A DNA stretch of 39,298 nucleotides from a virus. The position numbers and the translations under genes were made by a program. The number at the start of each line of letters is the position of its first letter. The first letter of the stretch is position 1. The DNA lies in the IMG/VR virus record IMGVR_UViG_3300022848_000022, positions 1 through 39,298 of that record; one strand, 5' to 3'. Of the stretch, positions 13,057 through 22,370 are shown piece after piece. Under the pieces are notes generated by a model. The model did no database searches, was not told where the DNA came from, and saw only the letters and a program-made list of their open reading frames with translations.

Positions 13057-13365
13057 ATGTCTACATATACCGAGGAGCAGAAAAAAGTACTTGAGTATTT
13101 CACGGAGGTTATGAACGGCGATATCCGGGATGAACATATTGTCATCACTAAGGATTCGGACGGACGAACTGATGCGGATATTAAGAGTACACGCGCTGCG
13201 GTAAAGGACAGAAACAACGCTGCAAAGATGCTAGCTGAAATCTATGACCTTGTAGATTCATCTATGCAAGTCAACGTCAGCAACGGCGATACTCAAAAGC
13301 TGTATGATGACTTGATAGCAGCAAAGGAGGCACTTAGCAATTCGAAGTCTGATAACACCGGATAG
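13057..13365 (+). CDS. putative terminase small subunit
   Basis: A 102-residue helical protein with AAAGGGGGTGAAG before the ATG at 13057. It lies directly upstream of, and overlaps, the large terminase gene, and is of the size and helical nature of small terminase subunits, which bind the packaging site and start headful or site-specific cutting. No helix-turn-helix is obvious, so the call rests on position and size. Another short head-related protein is possible. Confidence 0.5.
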   Translation: MSTYTEEQKKVLEYFTEVMNGDIRDEHIVITKDSDGRTDADIKSTRAAVKDRNNAAKMLAEIYDLVDSSMQVNVSNGDTQKLYDDLIAAKEALSNSKSDNTG

Positions 13366-14890
13366 CGTACCACCGGAGTTACAGAGCCAGTACAATCAAT
13401 ATATCCTTAGTGAGCTGAGAGACACGTGCTTCAATTCCTTGTTGGCGTATCAGACAACATTCTGGAAGGTACTTGAACCAGCTACGGAGTACAAGGATAA
13501 TTGGCATTTGCACTATATGATTGAGCATTTAGAAGCCGTGGAAGCAGGACAAATAACACGGTTGCTACTCAATCTCCCCCCCCGTTGTATGAAAAGCATA
13601 CTTACAAACGTCATGTACGGCTCTTGGTTATGGGCTAGAAGACCGGAAACGAGAATGTTGTCATTCTCCTATTCCGACTCGCTCGCAAAGAAGTTCAACA
13701 TCGACAGGCGTAATATTATGCAATCCAACCTATATAAGCAGCTATTCCCAGATGTAAAGCTGAAAGGTGACATGAATACCCAAAAGAAAATTGAAAACAC
13801 AAAAACAGGAATGATGCTTGCTTCTCCTATGCCTGGTACCGCGACGGGTGAGGGTGGCGATTTGATTATCATTGATGATCCACATGACCCACAGGGCGCT
13901 GAGAGTGATGCGGAACGTGGTAAACAAGTCGATTACTTCCGGCAAAGTATTCCTTCGAGGCTTAACGATAAGCAAACGGGCGCGATTATTGTCGTTATGC
14001 AACGCCTTAACCAAGGTGATGTATCCGGGGTAGCTCTTGAACTTGATGATTATGTACACGTCAAGTTGCCATCTGAAGAACGCTTAGAGCGTACTTTAAT
14101 ATTCCCTATGTCCGGCAGAACCATACACCGTAAGAAAGGTGATGTTTTATGGCCAGCACGTGAGCCGCAGGAAACGCTAGACAAGCTCAAAAGGATGTTG
14201 GGTGAGTACGGATATACCGGGCAGTATTTGCAAGAGCCATCGCCTTTATCCGGTGGGATGGTTAAAGAAGCGTGGTGGCAGTTCTACACCAAGATAGAAG
14301 AGCCGATAACACGGTGGTGCCTGTCAGTAGATGCCGCATTCAAGAAGTCGGACACCTCGGACTTTATAGTTATTCAGCGTTGGGGGATTGGCGTCTCCGG
14401 AAGAATGTACCTAACTGAGATGGTCCGGGAGCGTATGACTTTTATTGAAACCGTGGACGCGATACTGGTAATGCGTAGACGTAACGACATCTTGTACATT
14501 GAGGAAAAGGCGAATGGCAGCGCGATTATAGATGTACTCCGGCGCAAAGTAAGCGGAGTCATTGCTTACAATCCCACCGAAAGCAAGATTGCCAGGCTCC
14601 AAGCCGTATCGCCATGGATACAAGCTGAATCGGTGTACATTTACAAGTTTGCGCCATGGAAACAAATCTTCATTGACGAGTTTAACTTTTTTCCTAATGG
14701 TAAGAACGATGACATAGTAGACGCCACAACACAGGCGATTATCAAGATAAAAGACATAAGGCCGGGAGAATTGCGAGAACCCGTCGTTGACGACGTAAGA
14801 CATTTTGCTCCGGCTGTACAGCATGATGGTGATGGTGAACGGTGGGAAGATGAATTGTTTAGTGACTTCTCGGGTGAATTTAACGGATAG
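13340..14890 (+). CDS. terL: terminase large subunit
   Basis: The ATPase and nuclease motor that packages DNA into the prohead. Visible motifs: an atypical Walker A, NLPPRCMKSI (about residue 80), Walker B LIIIDDPHD (about 178), and nuclease acidic motifs near SVDAAFKKSD and NDDIVDATTQ in the C-terminal half. No ATG, GTG or TTG starts the conserved N-terminus. The frame runs back to 13340, where an ATT follows AAAGGAGG after nine bases, so a rare ATT start is proposed (516 aa). A TTG at 13439 lacks a ribosome site. It overlaps the small subunit gene by 26 bases. Confidence 0.9.
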   Translation: MRSLITPDSVPPELQSQYNQYILSELRDTCFNSLLAYQTTFWKVLEPATEYKDNWHLHYMIEHLEAVEAGQITRLLLNLPPRCMKSILTNVMYGSWLWARRPETRMLSFSYSDSLAKKFNIDRRNIMQSNLYKQLFPDVKLKGDMNTQKKIENTKTGMMLASPMPGTATGEGGDLIIIDDPHDPQGAESDAERGKQVDYFRQSIPSRLNDKQTGAIIVVMQRLNQGDVSGVALELDDYVHVKLPSEERLERTLIFPMSGRTIHRKKGDVLWPAREPQETLDKLKRMLGEYGYTGQYLQEPSPLSGGMVKEAWWQFYTKIEEPITRWCLSVDAAFKKSDTSDFIVIQRWGIGVSGRMYLTEMVRERMTFIETVDAILVMRRRNDILYIEEKANGSAIIDVLRRKVSGVIAYNPTESKIARLQAVSPWIQAESVYIYKFAPWKQIFIDEFNFFPNGKNDDIVDATTQAIIKIKDIRPGELREPVVDDVRHFAPAVQHDGDGERWEDELFSDFSGEFNG

Positions 14891-14900
14891 GTGGGATGAT

Positions 14901-15164
14901 ATGGAAACATTGCTTTCGGCAGCCTTGGTGGTTGTGTGGCTTTTGATAGCGTCAGCATTAGTGATTATTGCTTATGCGATCCTGATGGTTGCGCATATAG
15001 CAAGCGCGTTACATCTAAGTAATGGAGCGCCTAAAAAAGCGCGTGTTGCTAGTAAGCCGATGGGTGACGAACCAAGTGCAGTGGAGATTAAGTACGCGCA
15101 AGAACAGGAAGATGCCTTAAATCAAGTGCTAGGATATCATCCGAAAATGGGTGATACAGTATGA
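14901..15164 (+). CDS. small single-pass membrane protein
   Basis: An 87-residue protein with one long N-terminal hydrophobic segment (LLSAALVVVWLLIASALVII and on) and a charged C-terminal part. AGGTGGGA precedes ATG 14901. The stop overlaps the portal start (ATGA). Small membrane proteins between terminase and portal are uncommon; it may be a membrane-anchored assembly factor or a holin-like protein. The function is not known. Confidence 0.65.
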   Translation: METLLSAALVVVWLLIASALVIIAYAILMVAHIASALHLSNGAPKKARVASKPMGDEPSAVEIKYAQEQEDALNQVLGYHPKMGDTV

Positions 15165-17128
15165 TTAATAAAATCAAGGACATGCTCAAAGGTAACGGGA
15201 AAATTGCAGAAACGCAAGCATGGCGTGAATTTGAAGCTGGAAGAGTGTATAATTCACAACTGGGGGCGTATCGTGATTTGGATCAATGCAATCGTTTTTA
15301 CGAGGGCGACCATTGGCGTGGTCTTGAGTCCAGTGGACATCCCACGCCTGTCTTTAATCTCATTAAGAGAGTCATTGACTTCAAAGTCTCCGCAATAGCC
15401 TCAGAGCCGATCACGATGCGGTACACCTCATGGAGCGAAGAAGAGAACGACTTTATCAAGACGCTTAACGGACACACGAAAAACAAGTGGGAATGGCTAA
15501 AGATGGACTCCCACCTCCGGCAATCAACGCACACTGCTGCTGTTGAGGGCGTAGCTGTCTCTTACATGTATTGGGACGATGATATGGTTGCTGGTAAGTC
15601 AGATGGCTATGAGCCAAGCGTCAGCGACGATGGAGAGCCTTTGTATGGGCTTGATGGTACACCGCAAACAAAGCGCGTGCCTATCGAGGGCGACTACTGC
15701 ATTGACCATATTCCTATTACGCAACTATTCTTATCAGAACCGCAGGACTCCAGGATTAATAAAAACCAAAAGCCGAATCAAGAGTATGTGCTCCTCACTG
15801 GCAGAGAGAGCGTTGATAAGCTTATCCGCGAAGCTGAGGCCAATGGTGGAACACCTAAGCTAATCGGACCGGATGAGGATATCACCTATTCAGCCGGAGA
15901 CCATGCAAAGTACGAGCTTGAGACTGCACGTAAAGCAACCTATATCATAAAGATGTTTTACAATCCAGACACGAAAACAGTGTGGAGCAGTAAGTACACC
16001 CGAAGTGCTGTCATTGTAAAGCCGTATGATACAAAGCTCACCTTGTACCCGGTAGCACTGATGCCGTGGACACCAAGGAAGAGTACTTATATCGGTCGTT
16101 CTGAGATTAAAGAAATGATTCCTAACAATGTCGTAATAAATAAAATACATGCCATTTGCGCACGCTGGACAATCGACAGCGCGTTCGGGCGTGTAATTTA
16201 TGATGCAACCAGGATCCGGAATTGGTCTAACGGTGTGGGCAAAGCTATCAAGATGGACGGTCCGGTAAATGATGCGGTACAGCAAGTTATGCCGGCGCAA
16301 ATTAACCCGATTGTCGTGCAACTATTCGACCGCACGATTGACCGTACATTCGAGGTTATGGGCGTAAATGACGTAATACTTGGTAATGTCAGACCAGAAA
16401 ACGCTGCTGCGATTATTGCGATACAGCAGACGTCATCGGTGCCGCTTGAGAACGTCAAAGCTAACCTGTATCAATATGTCGAAGACATTGCGTTGATTCA
16501 AAAGGACTTCATACGGACACGGTACACAGTACCGCGCGAAGTGAAGTATGAGAATAACGACAAGAAGGAATCCGGCATCCTTGATATCGAAGAAATGCCT
16601 GATGACGTGCGTGTCAAAGTTGACGTTGGCGCATCGTCGCACTGGTCACAGATTGCATCCATGGAGACGAGCAGTAACCTGTTGCAGGCCGGATACCTAA
16701 CGCTTCCGCAATTCCTCAACCGTGCGCATGAAGGGTATGTGCCTAAGCGTGACCAGTTGATGGAGGAAATCAAGACAGACCCACCTCCGGCAATGGTTAA
16801 CGCACTAATGCAAACTGAGCAGTTAAAAATGCAAATGCAACAAATGCAAAATCCGCAGCAACCACCACCTCCAGGAACACCACCTCAAGGAGAGCCGGGA
16901 GCGCCACCACCGGGAGCACAACCGCCTCAAGGAGTACCACCAATGCCAACCGGAGAAATGCCTGAAGACATGTCACCACCGCAACAGTTGTCACAGATTG
17001 ACCAAGTGACAGAGTACTTCCAATCGTTACCGCTTAACCTGCAAGAACGCATAAAAGCACTCCCTCAAGAGCAACAAGCACAAGCATTAATAGAATTAGT
17101 TTCACAGCAAGGCGGAAATGTTGTATAA
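15161..17128 (+). CDS. portal protein
   Basis: A 655-residue protein between the large terminase and the scaffold, the usual place and size for a podovirus portal (ring at the head vertex through which DNA passes). The N-terminal part has an RFYEGDHW motif and an NLIKRVIDFKVSAIASEP helix typical of portals, and a long C-terminal helical region follows. From about residue 545 there are Gln- and Met-rich and then Pro-rich segments (QQPPPPGTPPQG) of low complexity. It starts in a four-base overlap with the previous gene. Confidence 0.85.
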   Translation: MINKIKDMLKGNGKIAETQAWREFEAGRVYNSQLGAYRDLDQCNRFYEGDHWRGLESSGHPTPVFNLIKRVIDFKVSAIASEPITMRYTSWSEEENDFIKTLNGHTKNKWEWLKMDSHLRQSTHTAAVEGVAVSYMYWDDDMVAGKSDGYEPSVSDDGEPLYGLDGTPQTKRVPIEGDYCIDHIPITQLFLSEPQDSRINKNQKPNQEYVLLTGRESVDKLIREAEANGGTPKLIGPDEDITYSAGDHAKYELETARKATYIIKMFYNPDTKTVWSSKYTRSAVIVKPYDTKLTLYPVALMPWTPRKSTYIGRSEIKEMIPNNVVINKIHAICARWTIDSAFGRVIYDATRIRNWSNGVGKAIKMDGPVNDAVQQVMPAQINPIVVQLFDRTIDRTFEVMGVNDVILGNVRPENAAAIIAIQQTSSVPLENVKANLYQYVEDIALIQKDFIRTRYTVPREVKYENNDKKESGILDIEEMPDDVRVKVDVGASSHWSQIASMETSSNLLQAGYLTLPQFLNRAHEGYVPKRDQLMEEIKTDPPPAMVNALMQTEQLKMQMQQMQNPQQPPPPGTPPQGEPGAPPPGAQPPQGVPPMPTGEMPEDMSPPQQLSQIDQVTEYFQSLPLNLQERIKALPQEQQAQALIELVSQQGGNVV

Positions 17129-17129
17129 T
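17101..17129 (+). promoter_or_regulatory. promoter before the scaffold and coat genes
   Basis: TTCACA (17101-17106), a 17-base spacer and consensus TATAAT (17124-17129) overlap the portal stop codon and lie 26 bases before the scaffold start. An extra promoter here would raise coat protein output. Confidence 0.55.
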
Positions 17130-17154
17130 TATTTTGTAAACGGAGGTTTTATAC

Positions 17155-18024
17155 ATGCTTGACATGTACGCTCAAAGCGGAGACTTGACCGCTCAAAAAA
17201 ACGATGGAGAAGATGGAGCAACTACGGATACCGGGGACTTCCACGATACGGATGGTCAGGAAACACAAATTCCTAATACTGATGAGCAGGATAACTCAGA
17301 CGAATTAAATAGTGATACGTCGTCAACTACGGACGATGAAGAGTCGCAGGACGAATCCGATGATGTTTCTACGAAGCCTGATGAAGATACCGCTGACAAA
17401 GGCAAGTATTACACTCAGGACGAAATAAATCGGATGATGGCAGACCGTGCACGAAGAGAGCGTGAATCAGCCCTCAAGACGGATCCTGTGCGTCAGTTTG
17501 TCGAACAGCGAGCTTCTAAGTTAGGGATGACGCCGGAACAGTTGATGCGTGAGACTGAGCGAATGGAAGCTGAAGATGAAACTAAGCGCATAGCTCAGGA
17601 AAACAACATTCCGGAACACATTGCGCAAGACATGCAAAGACAAGCTGCTGAAAAAAGGTCTAGAATAACGCAAGAAAAAGAACAACAAATGTACCGTGAC
17701 TTCATGACAACGCATCCGGACGTGCAGCCCTCACAGATTTCTGAAGATACCTGGTATCAAGTAAAGGTGTTGGGTAAAAGCTTAACGGAAGCTTACTCCG
17801 TACAGCGCGTCAAAGAACTCACAACAAAGATGCAACAGCTTGAGAAGGGTAAAACGGTACGCGCGTCGAACGAAGCAAATAAGAAGAGCGCACCGGGTAA
17901 GGTTGGCGGAACTGCAACGCAGAGTGGGTTCATTACTGAGAAAGAGTACACGAACATGTCTCTCCAACAGCTAACGGATCCGGCAGTGTACAAGCGAGTC
18001 GAAGACTCAATGAAGCACTGGTAA
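17155..18024 (+). CDS. capsid scaffolding protein
   Basis: A 289-residue, highly charged protein. The first 85 residues are acidic and Asp/Ser/Thr-rich; then come YYTQDEINRMMADRARRE and long helices rich in Glu, Lys and Gln, as in scaffolding proteins that guide coat assembly and leave the prohead. CGGAGG lies eight bases before ATG 17155. Its position between portal and coat supports the call. Confidence 0.8.
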   Translation: MLDMYAQSGDLTAQKNDGEDGATTDTGDFHDTDGQETQIPNTDEQDNSDELNSDTSSTTDDEESQDESDDVSTKPDEDTADKGKYYTQDEINRMMADRARRERESALKTDPVRQFVEQRASKLGMTPEQLMRETERMEAEDETKRIAQENNIPEHIAQDMQRQAAEKRSRITQEKEQQMYRDFMTTHPDVQPSQISEDTWYQVKVLGKSLTEAYSVQRVKELTTKMQQLEKGKTVRASNEANKKSAPGKVGGTATQSGFITEKEYTNMSLQQLTDPAVYKRVEDSMKHW

Positions 18025-18076
18025 GAAAATAAAATACCTCATACACACTACTACTATACTCTAAGAGGTGATCAGC

Positions 18077-18901
18077 ATGGCTTTTAAGAATTTAACGCCT
18101 GAGCATATTGCTGCAACGATTTTTCACGATTTGCATAAAAATCTGGCAGCGACTCAAATTTGCTACACAGAATATATGGGTGAAATCAAGCAGTCAGGTG
18201 ACACAGTAAGATTTCCGGGTCTTAATCGCCCAACAGTTCAAGCCTACACAGGCAGTGTTACGTACACAGAACCTACAGACGCAGGCGCAGTAATCAAGGT
18301 TGACCAGGACAACTACTACGGTATTAAAATCGAGTCCTTGGACGAGAAGCGTTCCGTTGTTAGTATCCAAAAAGACCAGGCGCGAGAAGCTATGTATGAG
18401 TTGCAGGACATTTGCGACACGTACATTCTTGGACTTGCGCAAAAACTGCCTGAAGAGTTTGCAGTTACCGTTACTCCGGCTAATGTGCTCTCGACAATTG
18501 CTCGCGCTAAGCAGGTAATGCTTGAAAACAACGTGCCGATGAAGATGATTAAGATGGTATACCCACCTTGGATGGAGACAATGCTCTCTCTCGCAGGTAT
18601 CGTATTCCAGATTAAAAACGGTTCCGATGCTGGTGATGGCGTGAGCTATGCCAAAGTGCTCGGTGTTGATGTGTATATCTCCAACAACGTGTACCAGACA
18701 GGTGGAGTGGATTACGTAATGTGTCTATCAGGTCGTGCGATTGCGTTTGCTGACCAGATGATGGAATCCCAAGTCATCAATCCGCATCCAAACTTCTTCG
18801 GCGCTGGTATCCGTGGACGGCATGTATTCGGTGCTGACATTCTCCGGCCGAAAGAGGTTATCCGCTTGAGCTTGACTGAAGGTACTATCAGCACTATCTA
18901 A
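18077..18901 (+). CDS. major capsid (coat) protein
   Basis: A 274-residue protein beginning MAFKNLTPEHIAATIF, of the type seen as HK97-fold coat proteins in phages with a P22-like head module: an N-terminal helix, SGDTVRFPGL, a long helix with YELQDICDTYILG and a C-terminal RPKEVIRLSL strand. AGAGGTGATC serves as ribosome site for ATG 18077; the upstream in-frame GTG lies inside it. It is flanked by scaffold and decoration-like genes, as expected. Confidence 0.85.
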   Translation: MAFKNLTPEHIAATIFHDLHKNLAATQICYTEYMGEIKQSGDTVRFPGLNRPTVQAYTGSVTYTEPTDAGAVIKVDQDNYYGIKIESLDEKRSVVSIQKDQAREAMYELQDICDTYILGLAQKLPEEFAVTVTPANVLSTIARAKQVMLENNVPMKMIKMVYPPWMETMLSLAGIVFQIKNGSDAGDGVSYAKVLGVDVYISNNVYQTGGVDYVMCLSGRAIAFADQMMESQVINPHPNFFGAGIRGRHVFGADILRPKEVIRLSLTEGTISTI

Positions 18902-18929
18902 TATGCCATAAGAAAAAGGAGGTTATTTT

Positions 18930-19319
18930 ATGCCGACAGTAACTAATACGCAAGGAAAGATTAACGAAGGTGTTGCATTGGTCCTGGCTGCTGCAGCAAG
19001 CTCTGTAGTTAACGCTACGGAAGACTTCGTAATGACTCTCGATGGAGACCACCGTACAGCTATTCTTGTAAAGAATGGCGCGGGCCATGGAGCCGTAACG
19101 ATTGCTATTCCCGTTGGGGATGGTTTTTGGTTTGGCAAAGGCGATGCAGGAGCTTTGACCGTCGCAGACGGCACGGAGCAAGTGCTTTACCTTGAGTCAG
19201 CAAAGTATCAGGCTAACGCAGGAACAATCACAATGACCGCGACTCCGGCAACCGGTAAACGTTTGTTGACGGATCACGCTCTCACTGTCTCTGTCCTTGA
19301 AGAGCCTATTGCAAACTAA
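18930..19319 (+). CDS. putative head decoration or stabilising protein
   Basis: A 129-residue protein rich in Ala, Thr, Val and Gly with alternating strands, after AAGGAGG. It directly follows the coat gene, the usual place for a decoration or head-fibre protein. It has no enzyme motif. The assignment rests on position, size and composition. Confidence 0.55.
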   Translation: MPTVTNTQGKINEGVALVLAAAASSVVNATEDFVMTLDGDHRTAILVKNGAGHGAVTIAIPVGDGFWFGKGDAGALTVADGTEQVLYLESAKYQANAGTITMTATPATGKRLLTDHALTVSVLEEPIAN

Positions 19320-19328
19320 TGATAAATA

Positions 19329-19352
19329 GGGGGGGCTATGCTCCCCTTTTTT
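19329..19352 (+). terminator. terminator between head and tail genes
   Basis: GGGGGGC (19330-19336) pairs with GCTCCCC (19340-19346, one G-U) around TAT and is followed by six T. The next gene begins 15 bases later with no clear promoter, so it probably attenuates rather than ends the transcript, keeping coat levels above tail levels. Confidence 0.75.
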
Positions 19353-19366
19353 AGGTGGTGGACGTA

Positions 19367-20296
19367 ATGATTGCAAGTGAAATTGTAAATATGGCCTACG
19401 ATTTAATGCAAATGCGAGACTGTCTCGCAGGAACATTTACAGCGGGGCGAAGAATTAGGACGGATGCCGAGGCACCGTCACTTTTGACGTTATGGCAAAA
19501 AGAAGTGTTCCCATTTGGTAAGTCATACTCGGAGTACGAGTACAATCATCGAGTACATAAAGACTTGATTACTAGTGGTTACGACGACGAAACAATGTCC
19601 GATGATTCGCTCATCGTTTCTGGCAGTGGCTCGGTAAAAGCATACACGTTCGAAGTGGACGCGCCTTGTGTTGTTACGATTGAAGCCTATGATGGCGCAG
19701 CATGGGCAGTGCTAGTTACGCACACAAAGCTAACAGGCGGTGTCGAGCGATTTAGTGGAAGCGTCACACCTCCGGCAGGAACGACAACATCAAGGATTTC
19801 CATAACAGGTAACTACTACACAATTTTAAAGAACTATGCGCTGTATTCTTACGCATATTATGTCGTGCCAGAGTACCGCAGATTCATCAAGATTCCGCTA
19901 CCGGCTGATTGTCGCTTTATTGATATTGTGCTTGAGGATTCGCAGTGGGACCGCATAGGCATTACATTAAACACCCAAGGGAATAACTTCATCCTGGACA
20001 ACGAGCATGACGCATCTTTGAAGATAGTGTATAGGCCAACGCCAGTAATGATAACAGCGCTTACAGATACGCTCGTCGTTGACAACGTAGCCGCTTTATC
20101 CGGGGCATACTTTTTGGCAGCACAGTTTTCGTTATTTATAGATCCGACGTCAGGCAGTTTTTTTCAGGAAAAATACGAAGAAGAAAGGGAGCGGTTACGT
20201 GAGCCAGGATCCTTTGTCGATATTGAAGACGAGCACCGAAGCTTTAACCATGCAGCGGAATCTGGTATTTCTTCTTTCAGCAATCCTTATCGTTAG
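19367..20296 (+). CDS. putative head-tail adaptor protein with inserted beta domain
   Basis: A 309-residue protein. The outer parts are helical (MIASEIVNMAYDLM at the start, a helical C-terminus with EKYEEERERLREP), like podovirus adaptor proteins that bind the portal. About residues 75-160 form a beta-rich, Ser/Thr/Gly insertion (SGSGSVKAYTFEVD) that may be an immunoglobulin-like or carbohydrate-binding decoration. AGGTGG eight bases before ATG 19367 sets the start. It precedes the nozzle gene, as adaptors do. Confidence 0.6.
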   Translation: MIASEIVNMAYDLMQMRDCLAGTFTAGRRIRTDAEAPSLLTLWQKEVFPFGKSYSEYEYNHRVHKDLITSGYDDETMSDDSLIVSGSGSVKAYTFEVDAPCVVTIEAYDGAAWAVLVTHTKLTGGVERFSGSVTPPAGTTTSRISITGNYYTILKNYALYSYAYYVVPEYRRFIKIPLPADCRFIDIVLEDSQWDRIGITLNTQGNNFILDNEHDASLKIVYRPTPVMITALTDTLVVDNVAALSGAYFLAAQFSLFIDPTSGSFFQEKYEEERERLREPGSFVDIEDEHRSFNHAAESGISSFSNPYR

Positions 20297-20570
20297 TTTT
20301 GCGATGTTTCTTTACGAAAGAAACAAGAAAAAGCTCTATCCGCTTAAAGGAGAGCCACCGACATATCAAGACTCAGACGGCTTACATTACTACCTCCTGT
20401 CCGGGGAAGCTATGTTTGACGGTGGGTATGACGCTAGGGAGTTTTGTGTTTATTGTCATGTGGAGGATATTAACAACCGGGACACTTGGATGATTAAATC
20501 CAGCACAGAGTTTTTTGGGAAAGAGTCTAAGATGATTGATTTCGACAGATTTATAAAAGTGAGTAGGTGA
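20199..20570 (+). CDS. single-pass membrane protein overlapping the adaptor gene
   Basis: A 123-residue protein with a clear membrane segment (NLVFLLSAILIVSFAMFLY, about residues 21-39), a short basic linker and a soluble C-terminal domain. GTG 20199 follows AAAGGGAG after seven bases and lies 98 bases inside the previous gene in another frame. ATG 20250 is a shorter alternative that keeps the membrane segment. The topology would leave the C-terminal part in the cytoplasm if the N-terminus is outside. The function is unknown. Confidence 0.6.
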   Translation: MSQDPLSILKTSTEALTMQRNLVFLLSAILIVSFAMFLYERNKKKLYPLKGEPPTYQDSDGLHYYLLSGEAMFDGGYDAREFCVYCHVEDINNRDTWMIKSSTEFFGKESKMIDFDRFIKVSR

Positions 20571-20573
20571 GTC

Positions 20574-22358
20574 ATGGCTAGGATTACTAGGCGCAGAGAA
20601 CAACAAGCGAAAATTATAAGTAAGTTCTTGGGGCTGAACTTGTCTGATGTATCCGCACTTAACCTCAAGGACGGCGAAGCCTCCGTCATGAATAACTGGA
20701 GGCTCAACCTTCAGCAAGCTCTTGAAAAGCGTCCGGGATGGGAAGTCAAGAACGCTCTATCAGCACAGCCTATTAGAGGTGGTTGGTACGGTGACCTTTC
20801 AGGCGTCCTATTCTTGCTCGTAGCTACAGATTCCGGCATATACAGCCTTGATTTGACGGACTTCACAGAGACGCTACTAGGCGCGTGTAGCACGACAGGT
20901 GATGTAACGTTCCAACAGTTCGGCACAAAGGTTTATATCAGGGATGGTGCTAGCTATTACTCATATGACGGGACAACCTACAGTGAGGTGTCGGGTTATC
21001 GACCTAAAATATTCATCTCGACGCCTCCAACAGGTGGGGGAACGGCGTTTGATGAAGTCAATTTACTCACAGGTGAGAAGACGCAGACGTTTAATGGCAG
21101 TGGCTCCGCAACGACCTTCCAGGTAGCTGAGACTACTATAGATTCCATTGATGAAGTATATGTGAATGCGGTGTTAATGGTTGTATCGGTGGACTACTCT
21201 GTTAACCTGACCAATGGCACAGTAACCTTTACGGTTGCTCCATCAAACGGTACGGACAATGTGGAAATCCAGTGGACCAAAGACAACGGCACTCGTTCTG
21301 AGATTGTAGGGCATAGGTACATGCAAGTGTTTTCAGGGAAGACCTCTAACCGTATGTTTGTATGGGGCGATCCCTTAGCTCCGGCGAGAAGGTATTGGAG
21401 CGACATAGCAAACGGCATCCCAAGCGCAGAGTATTTCCCTGCAAATAGCTTTGATGAGGTGGGTGACGGAACGCCTATCACAGGCATGATTGTCCAATAC
21501 AGCACGCTAAAGGTATTCACGCAAGACCAAGCGTACTACTCGATTCAAGAGACTGTGAATGTGGCAGGCGTGGATTTGACCACGTTCCCGATATTCAACC
21601 TCAGTGAAGAGGTAGGCAATGCCGCTGTAGACCAAGTTATAACGATTGAGAATAGCCCTGTCACATTAGACCAAGGCATATACGCCTGGCGTTCTACGGC
21701 AATAGAGTATCAAACGAACTCAAAGCGTATCAGCCAAAAGGTCGAGGCTAGCTTGCTTACTTACGACCTATCCACCGCTAAGATGGTGCATGTGAAGGAC
21801 AAGAACGAGTTCTGGATAGGTTTTCCGGATGGCGTTGTTTTCGTGCACAACTACCTGCACAAGGCGTTCTATAAGTACACCGGGATAGCGGCAACCTGCT
21901 TCATCGTCGTTGACAACGACTTGCTGTTTGGGGATGCTAACGGAAATATATGCCGATTCTCGGAAGGTTTGCTAGCGGATAACGGCAATTCCTTCGAATG
22001 TCTGTTCCGGCTTGCGTACATGGATTTCGGGGCGCCTCACTTACACAAAGTAATGAGCAACGCATACATAACGTTAGCACCGCAGCCTAACACCTATGTC
22101 GAGACGGCATTGATTTCTAGTAACGAGGGCAGGTTATTCACGAGTAACTTTAAAATTAGCCTGTTCAGCTTTGAGAACATGGATTTTGAAGACTTCAGCT
22201 TCAATACGAACTACGAGCCGACACCGTTTTACATTCAAGGGCCAGTGCACCGATTCAACTACCTGTCTATTGAGTTAAGGCTCGATAGTGCAACAAAGAC
22301 AGCGCGTGTGCTCAACTTGATATTCCCAGCACAACCGCTCGACAAAACAAGATGTTAG
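20574..22358 (+). CDS. tail nozzle / tubular tail protein
   Basis: A 594-residue beta-rich protein. It begins with a basic segment, then SALNLKDGEASVMNNW and EKRPGWEV, and many repeats of short strands as in the beta-propeller tail nozzle proteins (P22 gp10 and T7 gp12-type) that form the tail tube end below the adaptor. About residues 155-235 form an inserted beta region (SGSATTFQV). It starts a few bases after the membrane protein gene and is followed by ejection-type proteins. Confidence 0.7.
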   Translation: MARITRRREQQAKIISKFLGLNLSDVSALNLKDGEASVMNNWRLNLQQALEKRPGWEVKNALSAQPIRGGWYGDLSGVLFLLVATDSGIYSLDLTDFTETLLGACSTTGDVTFQQFGTKVYIRDGASYYSYDGTTYSEVSGYRPKIFISTPPTGGGTAFDEVNLLTGEKTQTFNGSGSATTFQVAETTIDSIDEVYVNAVLMVVSVDYSVNLTNGTVTFTVAPSNGTDNVEIQWTKDNGTRSEIVGHRYMQVFSGKTSNRMFVWGDPLAPARRYWSDIANGIPSAEYFPANSFDEVGDGTPITGMIVQYSTLKVFTQDQAYYSIQETVNVAGVDLTTFPIFNLSEEVGNAAVDQVITIENSPVTLDQGIYAWRSTAIEYQTNSKRISQKVEASLLTYDLSTAKMVHVKDKNEFWIGFPDGVVFVHNYLHKAFYKYTGIAATCFIVVDNDLLFGDANGNICRFSEGLLADNGNSFECLFRLAYMDFGAPHLHKVMSNAYITLAPQPNTYVETALISSNEGRLFTSNFKISLFSFENMDFEDFSFNTNYEPTPFYIQGPVHRFNYLSIELRLDSATKTARVLNLIFPAQPLDKTRC

Positions 22359-22370
22359 GAGATGTTACGA

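Noticed and set aside
16797-16994. Val/Leu-rich leftward reading frame that looks like a membrane protein
   Set aside because: It is the antisense of the Pro/Gln-rich end of the portal gene; the hydrophobic look comes from complementing CCA and CAA codons, and it has no ribosome site.
18923-19174. Leftward frames opposite the decoration protein gene
   Set aside because: They are antisense shadows of a well-supported gene with a strong ribosome site.
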